From Crotophaga sulcirostris (lineage: Eukaryota > Chordata > Aves > Cuculiformes > Crotophagidae): a stretch of 64,000 bases of DNA. Below, piece by piece: positions 1 to 50,279 of this stretch (positions within the stretch are counted from its first letter, which is position 1; each line of letters opens with the position of its first letter). The stretch lies in NCBI GenBank assembly GCA_013397455.1, contig VYZB01000290.1, positions 378,762-442,761 of the forward strand, in the 5' to 3' direction. The notes beneath the pieces were generated by a model. The model saw only the letters and a program-made list of their open reading frames with translations. It was not told where the DNA came from and did not search any database. Position numbers and translations under genes: made by a program.

Positions 1-1545
1 GCTCCCATTAAGTTGTAAGACGCAATAACCAGGACTCCTAATTCATGAACCAGAACACTAGCAATTGATCCAAGATGGTTTTAAGCTCTTATTTTGGGGC
101 GTGGAAACAAATGCAACAAGTTTGTCTAAAGTCTGCATTTGTACATGGATTTCTTTAATGTGCCTTACTGATGATATTATCTAAGGTGCACTATGGCTTC
201 CAAAAGTGTTTTGCTTAATGTGGAGAACACTTCTACGCTGAACTGCCTGAGCTCCACTAAAAATTAAATTGTCTTCTTTTCTACCTAGATGTATTTTTCT
301 GTGTACATACAGGCAACCAGCATTATAGGTCTCAATGATTCCTTCTCTTATTTGTTATCTTATTTTGCAGGGTTAGAATTAATGACTAATAAACACAGTA
401 CTTTCATCAGGCTTCCTGTTATAAAAGCACAAAGAAAGTAACTACGATCCTTTGGACTCCAAACTTCTCTATAGTTTTCATTTGCAGGGGAAAAAATTTT
501 AAGGGCTACTGAAAGACATGCTTGAAAATGCTGCCAAAACTTTAGCCTAAACATACAGAGTGGCAAAAGCTCACAGTTGACTTACAGTAAGAAACATGAT
601 AAACGAGGTAACAAATTGCAATAAAAGATGACCAAAATAACTGTTTCCTTTGCACAGAGTATTTAGACCCCTGCTCTACTGTTAAATGAAGAGCTGATTC
701 AAGATCCTTAGCATTAAAGAACTTCCAGGCTCTGTGAAGACATTTACTGTTTTTCTTCAGCTAAACTCCTCTATCAGAGCCATAGGATTTATGGTCACTT
801 TGCACAATCAAAAATGGCCTAAATTGAATTTATCAGGTATCCATTTGGTACTGCTACTCTGTATATTTCTACATACCATGAGGGAACTATCACTGAACTG
901 CTGACTACCTCAAATGGTGACCACATAGGAAATCATTACTTCACTCTTCATTACAACTCATAAAATTGGTCTCCAAGCAAAACACTAAGTTTCAGAATTA
1001 ATGGCTATGCAATTTACAGAGGTAGCTATATCTTGTTATACCAGGTTTTGGGGGGAAGTGGGTTTGGTGTTTGTTTTTTTTCTTTCCCTCAAGTTGGTTC
1101 ACCCCCAACAACTTGGAAAGCTGAAGACTAACAAAACATACAGAGGGAATCAATTCCATTTGAAATTATGATTGTTCCAAAATCTGCCTTCTGATCAGTT
1201 TATCAACACCAATAAAGCCCCTCCAATCTATGGAGACTGTGAGAAACTTAGAACAGCTGCCATCTTGTGGGATCACAGAGGAATTATAGATGAGCAAGAA
1301 ATAAAATCCCCTCAAAACACAGAGCAAGACAGTTGCTCTGACCAGACTAAAAAATTAAGTAAAACTTAAAAGGAACACTTAGTTTCCAAAAGCAAAGATA
1401 AATCTTTTGTAACGAAGATTTAACTTACAATACTGTTCCTCCCTCAAGAATCCAGGAGACGTCAGTACTTTGAAAATAACATCTAAAATTTCTAGAGGTG
1501 CAATCCAAGTAGACGGTAATTATAAGAACTGAAAATATTACTGAC
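1..1545 (-). other. CDK13 intron 12 (partial)
   Basis: AT-rich intron running off the left edge. I looked for the next CDK13 exon (human continues with HLNHSELAILLNLLQ) and did not find it. Two short ORFs here have no recognisable product. Nothing else seen. Confidence 0.8.
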
Positions 1546-39950
<38,405 letters not shown>

Positions 39951-40016
39951 CGAGATCACTCGCGGCCGAGGGCGAGGACGCGGCCGTAGGGAATGCGGTG
40001 CTGCCGGTGCTGCCAC

Positions 40017-40028
40017 TCAGGGCGCCAT
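40017..40028 (-). other. Upstream ORF, 3 codons (M-A-P-stop)
   Basis: ATG GCG CCC TGA, ending 66 nt before the CDK13 start codon. It has G at +4 and T at -3. It could reduce initiation at the main ATG if the leader includes it. Confidence 0.55.
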
Positions 40029-40088
40029 GGAGAACCGGCGCGGGGACACCCGGCACCGGGGCCTCGCTCGCCCCTCGGCCGCGCCGCC

Positions 40089-40112
40089 TCACGTGGGGCC
40101 GCGCCAGAACAT
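40089..40112 (-). other. Upstream ORF, 7 codons plus stop
   Basis: Reads M-F-W-R-G-P-T-stop in the leader, 138 nt upstream of the main ATG. Relevant only if transcription starts upstream of 40,112. Confidence 0.45.
40090..40095. promoter_or_regulatory. E-box CACGTG
   Basis: Palindromic CACGTG in the leader; this is the USF/MYC-family consensus. Function inferred. Confidence 0.4.
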
Positions 40113-40221
40113 AGAGAGGGGCCGGAGCCGGCGCCGCAGAAGCCCCCGCGCTGTCCCGGGAGCCCCCGCGCTGTCCCGGCCTCCCCGCAACGCGGAAGTG
40201 CCTGCGGGCGCGGCCTCCTCC

Positions 40222-40230
40222 TCACTCCAT
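40222..40230 (-). other. Upstream ORF, 2 codons plus stop
   Basis: ATG GAG TGA; a minimal ORF about 270 nt before the main ATG. Confidence 0.4.
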
Positions 40231-40481
40231 CCCGGGCCGCTGCTGCTTCGTCCTCCACAGGGGGCGCGGCCTCCTCTTCCCTCACTCGTTCCCCTGAGCG
40301 GTGGGGTCAGGCCTTGCCGTGCCGAGGCGCCGGGGCCGCACACCGAGAGCCCCCCCCGCCGCTTACCGACCCTGCTGCCCGCGCCGGGTCCCTGCCAGGC
40401 GCGCCCGGTGCCGCGAGGCGGGGCGGGAGCGACGCGCGCGCGCGGGTGACGCACGCACACACGCACCGGGACTACGGCGCG

Positions 40482-40491
40482 GCGCATGCGC
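40482..40491. promoter_or_regulatory. NRF1 site
   Basis: GCGCATGCGC is the palindromic NRF1 consensus, typical of CpG-island promoters close to the start site. A half-CRE-like TGACGCAC lies 35 bp away at about 40,447. Confidence 0.65.
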
Positions 40492-40512
40492 GGGGCCGGC
40501 GGCGGAGATGGC

Positions 40513-40528
40513 GGGGGGGGGGGGGGGG
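40513..40528. repeat. G16 homopolymer
   Basis: Run of 16 G on the plus strand in the promoter; length is likely to vary between reads. Confidence 0.8.
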
Positions 40529-40538
40529 CCGCACCCCG

Positions 40539-40543
40539 CCAAT
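40539..40543. promoter_or_regulatory. CCAAT box (NF-Y)
   Basis: CCAAT on the plus strand, so ATTGG as read toward CDK13, about 50 bp upstream of the NRF1 motif. It fits the usual NF-Y distance from a start site. Confidence 0.45.
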
Positions 40544-40574
40544 CGCGCCCGTGAGCCGGGAGAGCCCGGCCTGA

Positions 40575-40812
40575 TCTCGCGAGACTTCGCCCCTTCCCCC
40601 GCGCTCTCGCGAGACTTCACATCTGCCCCCGCCTCCCTCCCCTGCTCCCCCAGACGGGGCGGCTCTCGCGAAACTTCGCGCCCTCCCCACTCTCACGGGG
40701 GGGGGGGGGGGGGGATCGGGGGAATTCTTGCCCTTCCCCCGCCCGCCCCCCCCCCGCACTGCTCACACAGGCGGATGTCGCGAGACTTCGCCCCTTCGAA
40801 GTCCTCGCGACA
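40575..40812. promoter_or_regulatory. Array of five TCTCGCGAGA-type promoter elements
   Basis: TCTCGCGAGA at 40575 and 40605, TCTCGCGAAA at 40664, TGTCGCGAGA at 40776 and CCTCGCGACA at 40803. On the plus strand each is followed by CTTCGC or CTTCAC. TCTCGCGAGA is a known CpG-island core element bound by BANP in mammals. The array lies just upstream of the inferred CDK13 start. Two copies are perfect palindromes. Confidence 0.75.
40697..40714. repeat. G18 homopolymer
   Basis: Run of 18 G between the third and fourth CGCG elements; could form a G-quadruplex. Confidence 0.8.
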
Positions 40813-40950
40813 CTTCGCCTCTTTCCCGCTCACGGGAGCCGCGCGGGGTCAAGGGGCGTTTCCCTTAGTGGCGCCGAGTGGCGTCCCGCCCCGGGGCCGC
40901 CCGCCTGACAGGGGCTTCTCTCTGCCCCACGTCCCGGGCAGCTGGAGGTG

Positions 40951-43900
40951 TTTGTCCGCGGAGATGATACCCCAAATGAACTCTCAAAGACTCATTTTAG
41001 ACTTTTAGAAAGCAGCATCCTTTATTTCAGTGCTGGGCGCCTAAGGAATTGATTTCCATCAGCCATGAGGACGAGCTGAGGACATATTTCCCACTCGCAT
41101 ACATACGTATAAATTTTCCCAGAAATCTTATGCACGTTCTGTTACTTTCGAAGTAACTTTTCTGATGTTAATGTTATTATGAGCTTCATAACAGTCAAAT
41201 CTCGGCGAATTGGAGCTTTGGAGCAAGTCTGACCTTGCATTTGAAATAGGGAAAGACTGCAAACAGGTGATTACAGAGGAAGGCACATCTGTTCAGCACA
41301 AATCATACTTAACACAAGCCGCTATCATTTCCCTCTGAACAGTGTTTGGAAAAACACTATTTGAAAAAAACATGCTATCAAGAAAACATGCTAACAGAGG
41401 AATGTTCTGTCTAGCTTTCAAAAAATACAGGTAGTTAGATGAAACTACTTTAGCTTAAATCAAAATATCCCACTTTCTGTAATAGTAGCTACATCTTGTA
41501 TCGAGGGACCACGGGTCATAGGGTCCTTTGCCTCGGGGTACACGGCAGAGGGGCAGCCAAGGAGTGCCCTAGGGTCTCGGCATCCCTGCTTCTGTTCCAT
41601 TGCTGGGAGCTCTGGGTGGCATGGGGTCACGGTGTTTGGATGCGGCAGCCCAGCTGCTGCTGGGTGCCACGAGGCAGCCCTCGTTAAAATATCTGATGTT
41701 CAAGCTACGCATACTTTATTTGTGATTATACATATCCACTGAGGCTTTATAAATTTGTATAAGTGTATACTCAAGCAAAAAATACTTAATTGTGGCCCCA
41801 TGTCTGCCCCATTCAGATCACTTGCATGAGCAGTGTAGCAGGAATTTCATTCTGCCTTACCATACAAAGTGTGTTGATATTTTCCTAGTGGCTTTCAATG
41901 TAAAATGCTGTACTAGAATGTATATTGCCTGTAGAAACCGAAAGACGTAGGAGAAAACACATAAGCTCAAGCTTTCCACCTTCCCCCACCTGCAGTATTT
42001 CCGTGGTTGAAATCAGCATTGAAATCATGAAAGCCTGTAAAGCTCCAACAGTCGTCACTCTTTTTTTGGAAAAGCTGTGAACAAGATTCTGTGGTGCACA
42101 GAACCTCAAGTTTGCAGGGGATTTATTCATTATATGAAGAAGTGGGAACAACTCAGGTTTTAATTTTTTTTTTTACAAAAAAAGACATTTAAGAGTTTTG
42201 TGTGCATTTCTATACTGAAAGATATAATGGATCTCCTGAGAAGACAAAGTTCAGCAGAGGAGAGCTATTGAAATTATCTCTAAAGTGATTTGAAGAGAAG
42301 GAACTATTTCAGCTACACATGCGTAGAAAGGCGCTCACCACACCTGATAAGACGTATCTCTAAACTCTCCCCTAGCTAGCTAAAGCACAAATTCATGTCC
42401 AATAAGTGATTTTCATATGAAGGATGTAATTTAATGACTAAGTTTTAATTCCATTTGGTAGCAACTCTGTTTTTCTCTGCTCAATTGCAACATGAGCAAA
42501 TATCCAACTGGTGCCCGCCCTGCCTTACGTGAAACCACACAGTGACAACAGATGGGTAGGTCCCTCTGAGGCCTCAGATGAAATCTGAGGCTTGAGCAGA
42601 GCTGTGGCAAGAAGAAATATACACCGTCTTGAGATCTGCAGGCTGAGAAGTGATGGATGAAGACATCCATTGAGATAAGCCAAAGTATTGACCTGCTGGC
42701 TTGCTTAAGCGTAGTGGGGCCACTGAAATGTTGTTTATAAATTTCTCCCTTGAGTGAAATTGACTGAAAATTCTGCATTTATAATATTCTAATAAAGTAA
42801 CGCAATTTAAGCGATACATTTGTGGTTTTCAGTTGAGCCAATTCACATATAGGCTGTTAGCTCACCAGAATTTGCAGCATGGTTAAGTGAGATGAGAGAA
42901 CAATTACACTTTCCATTTTCAGGCTCCTCTCTCAAATGTTTGGAGTCTGAAAGGGAAGCAAAAACCCCCCAAACTCACAGGTGAAGGACAAAATTATTCT
43001 TTTCTCTTAGTGGCCTACACGAACGGTTTAGTGATGCATACAGTAAGATGTAAACAGACTGCAAAGAAAGGTTTCCTTCCTGCTAACAAACTGCTCAGGC
43101 ATTGCTGTCGTTCAACAATCAGCAGAGTCGCTAAAGAGGTATGAAAAAGTGAATACATGTTGGAGTATTTTGTTCTTTAGTGATTCATTTAAGAGCAACA
43201 ATAAGAGGAGGCCTAATAAAATGCTTGTGAGATACCAAGTTTGCTACTACTGTGTGCAACTGTTACACAACCCTGTGAATTTAAGTGCTGGTGCATGGTA
43301 TTACTAAAGCAATTCAGACTGAATACATCCTCAGTCTCATTGCTGTTAATGGCAAGAGGCATAAGGCAAATTTAGGATTACCATCTCTGTATCCTTTGGT
43401 TTACTTTCAAAAGTCGATATCATGCAGGGTATCTCGTGGCCAGGTCTCCTCTCTGTGCTGCTTTGTTCCATAGCAGTAATTTCTTCACAAAATTAAGAAT
43501 TTGCATATTTGCAAGTTGCGTAAAACTAAACAGTATCCTACACATACGATAAAGGTTTTTTTATTGCTTTAGCAAGAACATGGGAGTTACACCCTTTGTT
43601 AATTCACAGTATTTATATGAAGTGGCCTGGGCACTCTAGGGGAAGTGATGCCCTTCATTCTTCCCAGTTTACCCACTGTACTAACTACTGTTAGTTCCCA
43701 GTCACCAAAGCAAACTCAGTGAACAGATCATGATCTTCATTTACACTGTTTTCAGAAATGAGTACTGAACTACAGGCTGATTTCTGTGCTGTGAACTATG
43801 AAACTTTATTTCCATATGGGCAGTATCCTTCTCCGGTCTGACTGTGGAACCAGGAACAGGATAAAATTGGTTTCTCCATATAATCAATATTGGCTGAAAC

Positions 43901-46900
43901 ACTCTGGATATTCCACAGTAATAAAGCTATTCCTTCCTGGAACAGGCTATAGACTGGAAGAGATGCTGCAGAGTTAGGATCAGTCCTAAGGAATAGCCTT
44001 AATATGAATCTCATTTTGTTTCTTCTTTCTTAACCGTGTGAAGGAGAACGGTACTCTGGCCTCACCCAGCCTCAGGGCAGATCCATGTGGCACTCTGCCC
44101 GCCGTACAGTGGTTCTTTCACGGCTCCGCATCAGCCATGAGAGCAGAGAATGGCCACGCAAGGCATTAATTAGCAGTTTAGTCACACTTATTATGTCTCC
44201 TGGGATAATGAATGCATGCTAAATTTTTGTAATGTTTAATAATACTCAGGAGATCTGCTATTTTGATTTACTTTAGTCAAAATAGTTGCCGAAAAAAACC
44301 CGCACAATGTGATCAAGGAGTGATAGCTGGGACAGCTTGAAAGGGGGCGCCAGAAAGCAGTGTAGAAAAGCCTATGGGCAGGTGATTTTTCCTGGTTTTG
44401 TTTTGTGTAGGTCCTAACTATTAACTTAGGGGTGTAAGATCACTTGCTGAACTAGCACTTAGGAGGAAATCACTCATGTTACAAAGCATGCTTATCTCTG
44501 AACAGTAAAGCAATTTCATTGGTTCCTAAAAAACAGTTTTTAGCTCTCTTACACTCTTGAAACAAACTTCAGTCTAGGGTATTTCAGGTTATCGTCCAAA
44601 GTTTTTGACTTCTGATTTCAGACTCGAATATAGTCTCAAGCTCTTTCTTCCCTTTTTCTGCCCTCTCTATGTTTTGGTTTTTCATAACTTTGTTGACTTC
44701 CATTCCTGGAGCTGCTACTGTGCTGCCTATACTTCTACTCAGCTTCTTAAGCTGGTTTTATTTCATTAGGTATGTCTGCCATACCATCTTGAACGTCATC
44801 CTTAGTGCTTTAAAAGCAAAATTTGTTGTGTTCCCTTAGGGATTTAATAGTCTTCTGGCCACCTTGCATTTACATACCTACTAATTATGTTTCTATGTAA
44901 AACATGACTTAAAAATAAACAACAAAAAAACAACCCACGTCTTTTCCACTGCTATATTTCAACACATTGAATCTCTCCAACTGTTTCCTCTTTTTTTCTA
45001 AACCCAAGTAAAAGTATTCCTTCTCTCTGGCTCCTATGCATCATCTGCTTCCAGCAAGCCTCCTTTTATAAGTTTGTTATTTTACTTTACTCCACCCTTC
45101 ATCTCTCTAGTCCAACTCACGTTTCCTACATTGTCATCAAAGCATTCATTACATATTTCTCTAGTTACGCACACACACACGCACTTTCCTTCAGGTTTTC
45201 CCGTAAGATACATGCTGCATGAAGAACAACCACATTCATTTTTTCTCTCCTTTAATGATGTCCCATAGGATGGTGAAGGAAAGAGCCTGGTAGGATGGTC
45301 CACCTTCCACTTCAGGAGGGAAAGTCAATAGACAATGATGCATTTATACTTTGTCAAACTGTTTATTTATGAACATGCTGGGCATCATGGAAATTCTGCA
45401 CAACTTAGGGGTCAGTAGCAGCATACTTCATATCTTCCCCTTGTAAAGTGTGGTGCTTCCTACACCTCATCTGTGGCTATTGTGGAATACCTTATCTTTC
45501 CATAGTGGCCTGGAGGCCGTTCTCAGCTTTGCTGATATCCTTTGCTGTTCGTGTATGTGAATATTCAATGACTGGGAAGAGGTTCTCCAGTGCGTGTTGC
45601 AGCACACACAGAAGCACTCTCAAGAAAAACGAGTACACCATCAGGCTTCGGATGCATTTAAAAAACCCAAAACAAAACAAAAAAATCAAACCCACAAAAC
45701 CCAGAAAGCCAACAGCCCTCCATCACAGAGGCAGTTGTAGAGACCATGGATAATTACACAGGACAGACCTGGACAACTCAACACAGGCTTCCAATTTACT
45801 TTTAAGCATTCGCTAGCATTTCAGGAGCAAGACTATTATTTGAAAGAGTTGTGTGATTAGCAGTAGAGCACTGGCATTTTTGCATGTGGAGCAAGCTTAT
45901 GACTTGTCAGAGAAGATTCTTAACTAGAAGCCAAGATGCTAATGACAGCAAGTTTACTCTACCTGGAAATTGGCTACAGCAGGTTGTAGAACGATTTGCC
46001 ATCAGGTGGTGGCGGCATAGGATTTGACAGTGAAAACCTATAGCATTCACAGGTTCCTGACATAACAAGGCAGACCTGAAACACATTTCCTTCAGAGAAT
46101 GAAATCCTTCAGTAGCTTTGGTGGCAGTGATGGCATAGTGCCAGTTTTTGGCTTCCCAAAGAGCCGAAAAGTTTAAGATGCCTTACAACTTGTTTCCCCA
46201 AGGCTTAGGGGGGAAGAGTAAATAGGAGGGAAAGGAGGGCCAGATTAGATTAGGAGATACATTTTGGCAGTGGTATGTGTGGTGGTGTGGGAGCCAGTGA
46301 TCCGAAGGGGTCACATCTTAGTTGTTCCACAACAAGCTGAAACCTTATGTCATAGGAATGGTGTTTCCAGGTATCTCTTGTCTGGCAAGGTGTCATTGTA
46401 TGGTCAGCACATAAAAACAGTGGTAAACTCTGGAGGAAAACACACTTGGAAAGGTGCAGCCAAAAATACCATCAGCTCCGAAAGTACTGGGTTGCCAGCT
46501 TTAGAAAATGAGCTCTTTGAAAAGGGTGTCCCTGGCAGCCATTCCATGGAGAGAACTTGGGCTAACACTGCGGTAATTTAATTTTTTTTTTAAACCTCAA
46601 GTTATAGATTGTTTTTTCCTCAAATACTTTGTTGGATCTGCAAAAGTGCATTAAGGCTCCCAAGAGTCTGTTCCAAGTGACTGTCCACCTTCTTTGATGC
46701 AATACAATTGATACAAATAGAAGCTGAGGTAGTCATGCAGGAAGGAGGAGGCTGAGCTACATGCTTCATGGGCAGCAATATCACTTCTTTGTTTGGTAAG
46801 GTTCTTGTTGTATTTTCTTCTTTCCTTTTTTAAAGTTTCTGTGTCCTGCCTTTGTCAAAATGATGTGTAAAGACAACATCCTTCTGGTGCAGGACACACT

Positions 46901-48790
46901 GTAAAGCCATCAAAATAAAGAGAGAGCGGAGGAGTTTTCAGTAGTTTGAGGATCTTTATTTTTCAGCAGAATTCCTCAGAGCTTGTTTGTTGACCTGGTA
47001 AGGATTTTTCCTTAGGGTTTTTTTTTTTTGTCGTCGGGGGGGGGTGACAGTGAAGAAAGGTGTCTGTGCTTTTTCTCCTGAGCAGTAACATTTATCTAGC
47101 ATTCTTGGATGTTTCATTTTCAGTCTTCCAGTATCAACCCTCTTCTTCTCTTATAAAAACAAGATCACTCCTGAAAGTACACAGAGAGCTAAACATTAAA
47201 ATTTCTGTAGTGTCTCTAATACCTGGCCTGAATTTTTTCTCAATATCCTAGGGGGCTTGGGGTTTGGGGTCTTTTTGGTTAATAGTGGAAGACTTAGAAG
47301 ATAATCTTATTTTTACTCTCTGAAGTACTGTATGCATTCACATGTCTTCTAACCATTTTACAAAAGTAGTCTGAGGTCTACATATACTATCTTTCGTTTA
47401 GTTGTTTTTGTTGGGGTTTTTTGTTGGTTTTTTGTTTGTTTGTTACTAGCTCTGCCATTTCTTGACTGCAGTTGTATTTGTGTCTTTCCCTAGGATTGTC
47501 TAATGACTGAATTGCAATAATTTGTGTTTCCCAAGGCACTGTGGAAAGGCTGCCTAGATTAAATACATCAATGTTTGTTCTTCCTAACCACAAGAATGTT
47601 TCTATGAACTGGGAATTCAGCTGTTGGGAGAAAGAAGAGAAGGATAAAGTTCTGTGCGTTGATTGATCATGAGACCAGTGGATTTACCAGCAAAATGGCA
47701 GATGCAATCCGTATACTAGAAAAAAGTTGAGAGAAATTAATGCTGTCTTTAAGTCACTGTTAGATAATTGAGAATGTGTTCTGGTTATTCTTAGGGAAAG
47801 ATGAATTCACAGCAGGAGCAGAAAAGGCTATGAACACCATCAGTGAAACAAAGATCTTTATTTTAGGGGTGATGGGCAGAGCATGGTTGGTCTAGCAGAA
47901 CAAAGACAAGGAGCAAATCACAGTGTTCTGTAAATTTAGCTGGAGGATAGGAAAGGAGATAAACACCTAGAAAGAACTGTTTGCACTAAGAGACAGAGTT
48001 ACTACAGGCAGCTATAAACAAACTGTCAATAAACACAGTCTGGAAATGTGTGGTTTTTATTCATGAAAAGAATGGGGGTTTGGAGTCATCTGCTAGTAGG
48101 AGAAACCGAACTGAAATTCAGCAAGCGATGGAGTTTGACCAATTTATGAAAGGAATTTCATTGTTTATGAAAGTGGTCTAGTTGCCTGTGATAGTTGGAG
48201 CCTGAACTTAGTGAAAAGGAACAACCTTTGCCATTGTATACCTTCATAGCTAATTAATTACTGTTAGGGCTTTGGTTTTTACATTTGTCTACTGTATGAA
48301 ACTTTCCATACTGGGGTGGGGTTCAGATCTTCTGCTAGAGCAAAAAACTGAGGTAGGGCCCTGAGGCAGACTACTTGAGAAAAAAGAAATCCACTTCTCT
48401 AGAATGATCATCATTAGCCAATATGACTCAACTTCACCTTTTTTATCTATAACAAGAATGTTCCTAATCCACAAGTTTCAACAATTTTCTCTGTTGGAAT
48501 ATCAGGAGAAAAAGAAGCAAGGTTTTTCCTAGGGAATATGCTTGTCTCTCTTAACATGTCTTCTCCTCCTTTAAACAGTCCTTTCAAAACAACAAAAAAA
48601 TTCTCTTCCATGCCTTCAGTCTTTCATTTCCTTTCTTTGGACTTCATTGTTAACTAGCATCAAACTGAGCAGAGCTTTCTGGCTCATACATCCTATAAGA
48701 GAAGCAACAGGCCGTCTCACTGCTTTATCTTGTTTTTTTCCAAAAGTAAATGCGAGTAACAGCCTGCTTTTTCACATGAGCCAAGCCCAT
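40951..48790. other. Intergenic region, left part
   Basis: AT-rich DNA between the CDK13 promoter and the repeat block. It contains a GC-rich patch at about 41,495-41,690, a (CA)n run at about 45,168-45,182 and G/T-rich tracts at 47,018-47,046 and 47,398-47,445. Open frames at 45,448-45,753, 45,492-45,695 and 46,264-46,581 have no recognisable product. No gene is supported. Confidence 0.7.
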
Positions 48791-48910
48791 TTTTTCTTAA
48801 AAAAAACACATTCCTTTTGCTTTGCTCTCCTTTCTTCCCTTCCTTTCTTCTTTACTTCCTTTCCCATTCCTTCTGCATAATTTCTCTTCTCCCTACCTGC
48901 TCCTTTCTGT
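48790..48910. repeat. Polypyrimidine tract
   Basis: About 115 bp of C/T-rich plus strand (TTCCTTTTGC, TCCTTTCTTCCCTTCC and similar) just before repeat copy A. Confidence 0.6.
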
Positions 48911-49670
48911 ACCAGTACATGCTGAGGAAATCTCTGATGACTTTTATTCCCAGCCCTGCACCAGCAGAAGGGATTAAATGGGCCATCGTGTCCCAGCAGA
49001 GGCATTGGCTCTGTCATGCTGTGGGAAGGAGGCCTGTACTTTCTGACGTACTTTCTGATGGGGCTAAGAGCTGTGGATCGTCTAGAGATAACTGCAACAT
49101 CTGCACAATTCTGCAAAAACCACGAGTGAAGTGCAGTTTCTGAAAGCCGCCTGTGTTCATCAAGTTGAGCCAGCATTCCACAGAATGGCAAAACCGCACA
49201 TCTCTGACACTAGCAAGGCTCAAAGATCAAGACTTCCATCTGAAGCAGGACGTGCTCCTCAACTAAATGATTGGAAATCTCTTGGAGGTGATCGATACTT
49301 AACTTCCTTTGGAATTTTTTTCCTGTTTATACTCACTTTTCAAACTGCCTGATTGGTTTCCATGGAAAAACATGCTAAAAAGCAAGAGACCAAGAACCAC
49401 AGTGCTTCCTCACAGTGGAGGTCCATCTGGTGGCCCAGTACTCGTCTCCAAAGGGGCCAACCATTTGTGTCTAAAGGAGAGCATATAAGCAGTGCAAGTC
49501 TACTTCTGCCAGGGTCCTGGTAGTGCTCGTAGGCCTCAGCATAGCCAGGAGCAGGCTGATGTGTTCTTCAGTTTGGTTTGAAAAAGTGTCCTTTGCCATC
49601 TGGCAAAAGAAGGTCACAGAGCTGCAGATAGTAGCAGCAGGAATACAGGCCAAGCAGTCCCAGTGTACTG
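48905..49670 (+). repeat. Direct repeat copy A (about 0.8 kb)
   Basis: Shares a long collinear alignment with 50,280-51,070. Landmarks are ACATGCTGAGGAAATCTCTG, ATCGTCTAGAGATAACTGCA, GCTCAAAGATCAAG, ACGTGCTCCTCAACTAAAT, CCAGTACTCG and AGCAGCAGGAATA. Both copies contain GGTCCATCTGG next to CCCAGTACTC, a phrase found in an old sauropsid interspersed repeat. The substitutions I compared fall at all codon positions, arguing against coding. Confidence 0.8.
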
Positions 49671-49714
49671 GGAAAAAAAAAACTGTCTGAAGGGCAAATC
49701 TCAAAGGGTTGCAT

Positions 49715-50262
49715 TAAATGGGACTCCATGTGGCTGGTGACCAATCACCAGGGATGTGGATAGACTGAAGCACTGGGTAATCACCAGTGGTGTGGAGCTG
49801 AACAGGAACAAAAGCTGGATTCTGCACCTTCTGCACACCAGTCTAAACTGGGAGAGAGTTCATAGGAGAGTAGCCCTGCAGAAAGGTCTAGTTTGGAGAG
49901 AAGGAGGTTGAGGGGTGACCTCACTGCTCTCTACAGCTTCCTGAGGAGGGGAATTGGAGAGGGAGGTGCTGATCTCTTCTCCCTTGGATCCAGTGGCAGG
50001 ATGTGTGGGAATGGCTGAAAGCTGTATCCATCAGGAAAGCTTTGGAATTGACATGAGGTGACAGTTCTTTACTGAGAGGGTGGTCAAAGCCTGGAACAGG
50101 CTTCTTGGAGAAGTGGTCAGTGCCTTATGTCTATCAGTGTTTAAGTGGCATTGGGACTTTTTAATAAACATGCTTTTAATAACATGTTTTCACTTTGGTC
50201 AGGTAGTTGGACTAGATGGTCATTGTAGGTGCTGTCCAGCTAAACTAAGCTCTTCTGTTCTT
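49715..50262 (+). mobile_element. CR1 LINE fragment between the two repeat copies
   Basis: Plus-strand CR1 3' part: GGTTGAGGGGTGACCTCACT, TTTACTGAGAGGGTGGTCAA, GCCTGGAACAGGCTTCTTGG and GTTGGACTAGATGGTCATTG, with the reading frame disrupted. The 3' boundary is clear; the 5' boundary is uncertain by about 100 bp. Confidence 0.85.
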
Positions 50263-50279
50263 CTTCCTACCTTTTGCTT

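Larger units (their letters stand above)
39951..40490 (-). other. CDK13: CDK13 5' leader (extent inferred)
   Basis: GC-rich sequence upstream of the start codon. The transcription start is placed near 40,450-40,500 only from the NRF1 motif and vertebrate leader lengths, so the right edge is a guess. It contains three tiny upstream ORFs, listed separately. Confidence 0.5.

Noticed and set aside
39951..40016. 22-codon N-terminal extension of CDK13 starting at 40,016
   Set aside because: The first codon there is GTG, not ATG, and the sequence has no counterpart in human CDK13; the ATG at 39,950 matches the known start.
40504..41008. Protein-coding divergent gene on the plus strand starting near GAGATGGCGG
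   Set aside because: The open frame is low-complexity and runs through poly-G and promoter elements; the motif is better read as a YY1-like site.
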